Source: Verrucomicrobium spinosum DSM 4136 = JCM 18804
Lineage (GTDB): Bacteria > Verrucomicrobiota > Verrucomicrobiia > Verrucomicrobiales > Verrucomicrobiaceae
DNA length: 64,000 bases
Reading direction: 5' to 3'
Assembly: GCF_000172155.1 (NCBI RefSeq)
Contig: NZ_ABIZ01000001.1
Span: 7,349,105 to 7,413,104, forward strand
In this document: in pieces, positions 60,872 to 64,000 of the stretch
Numbering within the stretch: position 1 is the first letter of the stretch
Layout of the letters: each line of letters begins with the position of its first letter
Program-made: the position numbers and the translations under genes
Notes under the pieces: model-generated
Told to the model about the DNA's origin: nothing
The model's database searches: none
What the model saw: only the letters and a program-made list of their open reading frames with translations

Positions 60872-62425
60872 TCAGGGCTCCGGACCAGCTGGGTTCCCCA
60901 GCTCCGCAGAGAGCCGTTGCCGCATTTCGGAGAGTTTCTCCTGGCTGGCACCGTCCCCGGCCAGGTTTTGCCACTCATGCGGATCCCGCATCGTGTCGTA
61001 GAGTTCTTCCTCACCAGTGCGATAGCGGATGTAGCGCCACCCGCGGGTGCTGAGAGCATGGTTGCCCGGATCAACGGTGGTGAGTACCGCCCGGCCAGTG
61101 TGGCTGTCTGGGTCATTCACCAGCGGCAGCAGGGAGATCCCTTTCACCTCAGACCGCACCGGGGCGTGGCAGATCTTCATGATCGTTGGATAGAGATCGA
61201 TAAGACTCACCGGTTCGGCACAGGTTTTCCCCACAGGGCCACCCTGCTGCCGGGGCGGCACGATGATCAGCGGCACCCGCGTGGCCTGACGCCATGCCGT
61301 CCACTTGCCCCAGTGTTTCTTTTCTCCCAGGTGCCAGCCGTGATCGCTCCAAAGGATGATCCAGGTGTTGTCTGCATGAGGTGAGGCATCCAGCCTGTCG
61401 ATCAACCGCCCCACCTGACGGTCCACATGCGTGATGCAGGCCAGATAGGCCCGCACCGCCTCCTTCCACTGGCCGTGCCGCACCACCAGATCATGGGTGC
61501 CCGCGGTGATGGGGTCCAGCGCCGTCTCGCGGCCCACCGGACCGAGATCATTAAGGTCATTTCCAAGAACCTGAGGAACCTGGATGTCCTGCACCGGCGG
61601 CAGGTGCTTGAAGTCCACCTCCGGGGCAAAGAGGGGAATGTGCGGCCGATAATACCCCACCCCCAGAAAGAAGGGCTTCTGATGCCGGGCTGCGAGCTTC
61701 TGAAGCGCCCAGTCCGTGATGCGCACATCACCCATATCCTCATCTGCGACGGGTGCCGCCCCCCAGTCAAAGGACTCCCCCTCCCGCCCTTGGGCATTCC
61801 TTTCGCTGGGTAGCCCGTTCAAGGGCAGCACCCAATCCCTCCCACCTGGCCCGGCCTTGATCACATGCCGGGGGGCCTCGCTGCCTTTGGTCGGCAGCTC
61901 CTCTTCGTCATACTTCGACTGCGTCTCCGTGAAGGGACTCCAGCGCTGCTCCGTGCCAAAATAGTCATCGAACCATTGCGACTGGGTGCTGTGGTAGAGC
62001 TTGCCGGTGCCTAGAGTTTCGTAGCCAGACGCCGCCAGACGCACTGGTAACTGCTGCTCTTTGACGAGCGGGCCGCCCCTGGTCTTGCCCCAGTTGCTGT
62101 ACACACCGCTCTGCTCCGGCTTCAAGCCCGTAAGGACGGCCGTCCGGGAGGCGAGGCACACCGGAGCCGCGCAGTGCGCATTGGTGAACAGCACCCCCCT
62201 CGCCGCCAGACGATCCATGTTAGGCGTATGAGCCTGCGGATGCCCCTTCATGCACCCGATCCAGTCATTGAGGTCATCCACAGCAACGAACAGCACATTG
62301 GGCCGTGCGACAGGCTCGTCCGCATCCTTCGCCAGGAGTGGCCCCACCATCCATGCCACCATGGCGGTCGCGGCCAGCCGCCTCCGTGCGAGGTTTTTCC
62401 ACGCTACACTTTTGAGGATCATCAT
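60872..62425 (-). CDS. S1-type sulfatase, iduronate-2-sulfatase-like, CLASR active site
   Basis: 517 residues from ATG 62425 (MMILKSVAWKNLARRRLAATAMVAWMVGPLLA, signal peptide). The start overlaps the lyase stop as ATGA, which decides it over later codons. PNVLFVAVDDLNDWIGCMKGHPQAHTPNMDRLAARGVLF supplies the metal-binding Asp pair. C90-L-A-S-R is a C-x-A-x-R formylglycine site. FFLGVGYYRPHIPLFAPEVDF and IILWSDHGWHLGEKKHWGKWTAWRQATRVPLI place it near iduronate-2-sulfatase-type enzymes. It is translationally coupled to the chondroitinase-like lyase and would desulfate its substrate or products. Confidence 0.9.
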   Translation of the reverse strand: MMILKSVAWKNLARRRLAATAMVAWMVGPLLAKDADEPVARPNVLFVAVDDLNDWIGCMKGHPQAHTPNMDRLAARGVLFTNAHCAAPVCLASRTAVLTGLKPEQSGVYSNWGKTRGGPLVKEQQLPVRLAASGYETLGTGKLYHSTQSQWFDDYFGTEQRWSPFTETQSKYDEEELPTKGSEAPRHVIKAGPGGRDWVLPLNGLPSERNAQGREGESFDWGAAPVADEDMGDVRITDWALQKLAARHQKPFFLGVGYYRPHIPLFAPEVDFKHLPPVQDIQVPQVLGNDLNDLGPVGRETALDPITAGTHDLVVRHGQWKEAVRAYLACITHVDRQVGRLIDRLDASPHADNTWIILWSDHGWHLGEKKHWGKWTAWRQATRVPLIIVPPRQQGGPVGKTCAEPVSLIDLYPTIMKICHAPVRSEVKGISLLPLVNDPDSHTGRAVLTTVDPGNHALSTRGWRYIRYRTGEEELYDTMRDPHEWQNLAGDGASQEKLSEMRQRLSAELGNPAGPEP

Positions 62426-64000
62426 TCCCGAGGCTCCAGTTGAAACTCCAGCCCTTGTGCGTCCGCGCACCTCAATGTGACCCGCGTGGTGCGGCCTTCG
62501 ACAGAAGCGCTGACGCCCTCAGTGCTCTTCCCGACTTGCCACGCCCCCTTGAGCACCAGAGTCAAAGGTGTGGGCACCGGTGCCATGGGCGTATCATCCG
62601 GCCTGCGGGATTTGTTGGCGTACTGCCGACCTTCGGTCCATCCCAGATCCGGATGACATGCGGAGACGCGCAGCCGTCCAGCGCCCAGGTCCCTGGTCAT
62701 GACCAGACAGGGGGCGCTGGCCTGGCTCAAAAACTCATCACCCAGCAACGCATCCGCCTTCGCCACCGCGTAGCCCGTCACTCCCAGCCGAAGTTGGCGC
62801 ACCACGTGCGCCATTGCGTCCTGTCTCAGCACCCGGTACTCCTGCTCCGCCTTGCCCGCAAAGTCCTCCAACCCGTCCCGACCGGACCGCACCAGCACCA
62901 CATACTCGCAACTCGCGTTTTCAGGAGAGGCTCCATGATCGACCCAGGCCGTTGCGACAGGCCCGCGAGATTCCCGGCTGGCTGACTGGTTCATGGATGC
63001 CTGCAGGGACCGGGACACCACCACCTTGTTGCCGGCGGGGATGTAGTAGCCGTTGCCGGCTGCATCCACCAGCCGGGAGGCTGCGGCATCAACAGCTTGC
63101 GTTGTTTCCGCAAATCCCGTCACCATCCTCCCCTGTTCGAACGTCGGCGTCTCCGCACCGCTCAAGGCTGTCTGGTAAAGGGTGGTCGTCACCGGATGTT
63201 TCCCGTCACCATTCCGGATGCCGCTGGTCAGCATGACGATCTGGTTGTCGAAGAAGAACGCCGTTTTCAGCGCCTTGAGCGGAGCATCACGTTGATCAGG
63301 CGTCGCCTCAGTGTAATCCATGACGAACATGCCCTGCCGCTGCTCCAATGACAACCCTCCTACGAAGGTCGCATCACTGTAGGGGCGGTTGAACGAGCCC
63401 CCCTCCTTGTCCATGGCCAGCATCTCTGCCGGGGTGAGGTGGCGCGTTGTCGTACTCGGCACCCGGCACCAGTCCCACCCTGCAGGGGCATAGCCACTCT
63501 GTACAGCGTTGACCCAGGGTTCGCCTTTGCCAAAGATCATGAGGCTCCCGGCCCCGTCATGAAAGCCAAAGACATTCTCCCGGCGCGGGTCCTTCCGGGC
63601 GTCTGTAAGCGAGCGCTCAAAGGCCCACCAGTACCGGCTTGCTCCCTTGATGCTCACCATCCAGTCCTCCCTCCGATGTACGGAGAGCGGCCCATAGTTG
63701 AAGGCCCAGTGTCCGGTGGGGTCCGGCTCAGCCCCGAGCCCCATGGCACGCTGCCTCACTTCCAGAAAATGTGCGATGCATCCGGGCCCGGGAGTCACCT
63801 CATCACGGTGCCCGGAAAAGGTGCGCCGGGGCAACCCGGATGCCATGTACGCCTCGTCCGCCAGTCTGGCCAGCATGCCCTGAAATTCGCTCTGTCGCGG
63901 ATGCTTCAAATCTGCCAGATAGCCATAGCCCAAGAGCACGTCAGGGATCACTGAAGCAGAGGAAAAACGCCCTCCCAGGGCCTTGTGCATGTCGTACTTC
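62422..64000 (-). CDS. Chondroitinase-like PL8 lyase, C-terminal part (gene continues beyond the window)
   Basis: The frame is open to the right edge; the visible ~525 residues are the C-terminal part. GHWAFNYGPLSVHRREDWMVSIKGASRYWWAFE, QSGYAPAGWDWCRVPSTTTRHLTPAEM and TFVGGLSLEQRQGMFVMDYTE, then AFFFDNQIVMLTSGIRNGDGKHPVTTTLYQT, follow the central super-sandwich of chondroitin ABC-type lyases. EYVVLVRSGRDGLEDFAGKAEQEYRVLRQDAMAHVV belongs to the C-terminal domain. Such enzymes cleave chondroitin and dermatan sulfate by beta-elimination. First visible gene of the minus-strand block, coupled to the sulfatase. The catalytic residues lie at the N-terminal side and are not in view. Confidence 0.85.
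   Translation of the reverse strand, partial: KYDMHKALGGRFSSASVIPDVLLGYGYLADLKHPRQSEFQGMLARLADEAYMASGLPRRTFSGHRDEVTPGPGCIAHFLEVRQRAMGLGAEPDPTGHWAFNYGPLSVHRREDWMVSIKGASRYWWAFERSLTDARKDPRRENVFGFHDGAGSLMIFGKGEPWVNAVQSGYAPAGWDWCRVPSTTTRHLTPAEMLAMDKEGGSFNRPYSDATFVGGLSLEQRQGMFVMDYTEATPDQRDAPLKALKTAFFFDNQIVMLTSGIRNGDGKHPVTTTLYQTALSGAETPTFEQGRMVTGFAETTQAVDAAASRLVDAAGNGYYIPAGNKVVVSRSLQASMNQSASRESRGPVATAWVDHGASPENASCEYVVLVRSGRDGLEDFAGKAEQEYRVLRQDAMAHVVRQLRLGVTGYAVAKADALLGDEFLSQASAPCLVMTRDLGAGRLRVSACHPDLGWTEGRQYANKSRRPDDTPMAPVPTPLTLVLKGAWQVGKSTEGVSASVEGRTTRVTLRCADAQGLEFQLEPRE

Noticed and set aside
1-64000. CRISPR arrays, tRNA or rRNA genes
   Set aside because: No regularly spaced repeats and no tRNA or rRNA-like segments were seen on reading the window.
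54409-64000. Interpretation of the block as a Bacteroidetes-type polysaccharide utilisation locus
   Set aside because: No SusC/SusD-type transporter or hybrid two-component sensor is present; the gene types match Verrucomicrobiota instead.

Overview
The window looks like the chromosome of a GC-rich member of the Verrucomicrobiota, probably the Verrucomicrobiales. The evidence is its gene content. It carries all four members of the lineage-restricted Verru_Chthon cassette (proteins A, B, C and D, with prepilin-type N-termini) and a DUF1800/DUF1501 pair. It also carries two very large secreted proteins with ThuA and PVC-type dehydrogenase domains, many S1-type sulfatases, ECF sigma/FecR pairs, and a PEP-CTERM tail. 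Starts without a Shine-Dalgarno sequence are common, and no rRNA, tRNA or CRISPR array was seen.

Bases 1 to about 6215 are the right-hand part of a Mu-like transposable phage or phage-derived element. It is a tight plus-strand run of small genes (Gam-like nuclease inhibitor, DUF551, Cys-rich protein, ASCH-like, two HTH proteins, Dam-type methylase) ending in a repeat-rich terminus. The element appears to have inserted into a PAS-AraC regulator gene, whose last ~40 codons are missing at the junction.

From about 6.9 to 20.4 kb: a decayed AraC-type fragment; a polysaccharide lyase translationally coupled to a Trp/Asp-Pro repeat protein; a divergent 846-residue secreted protein with an internal duplication; an orphan ECF sigma factor; a SanA-like DUF218 protein; a sigma/FecR pair; and a heparinase II/III-type lyase. 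From 20.9 to 36.0 kb: Verru_Chthon protein A; a fusion of ThuA, a degenerate SGNH domain, PVC dehydrogenase and an azurin-like domain; and a minus-strand operon of DUF1800, DUF1501 and a pseudopilin-like tail protein.

From 36.2 to 49.0 kb: an intact PAS-AraC regulator, a sulfatase, a PL8-type lyase with a C-terminal LamG domain, and pseudopilin-like proteins D, C and B. Opposite these, from a shared 500-base intergenic region, runs a second ECF sigma/FecR pair, followed by another sulfatase. From 49.4 to 64.0 kb: relics (HTH fragment, truncated PEP-CTERM protein), a XylR-like regulator divergent from a sugar isomerase-like TIM barrel, and a minus-strand block. That block reads chondroitinase-like PL8, sulfatase, ThuA/dehydrogenase/cytochrome c, sulfatase, DUF1080 and Tat-exported Gfo/Idh/MocA oxidoreductase.

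Taken together, most of the chromosomal part seems devoted to extracellular breakdown of sulfated uronic-acid polysaccharides, such as glycosaminoglycans or algal equivalents. It combines four lyases, four sulfatases, oxidoreductases with their own electron carriers, and membrane-anchored FecR regulators. The substrate is inferred from family membership only.
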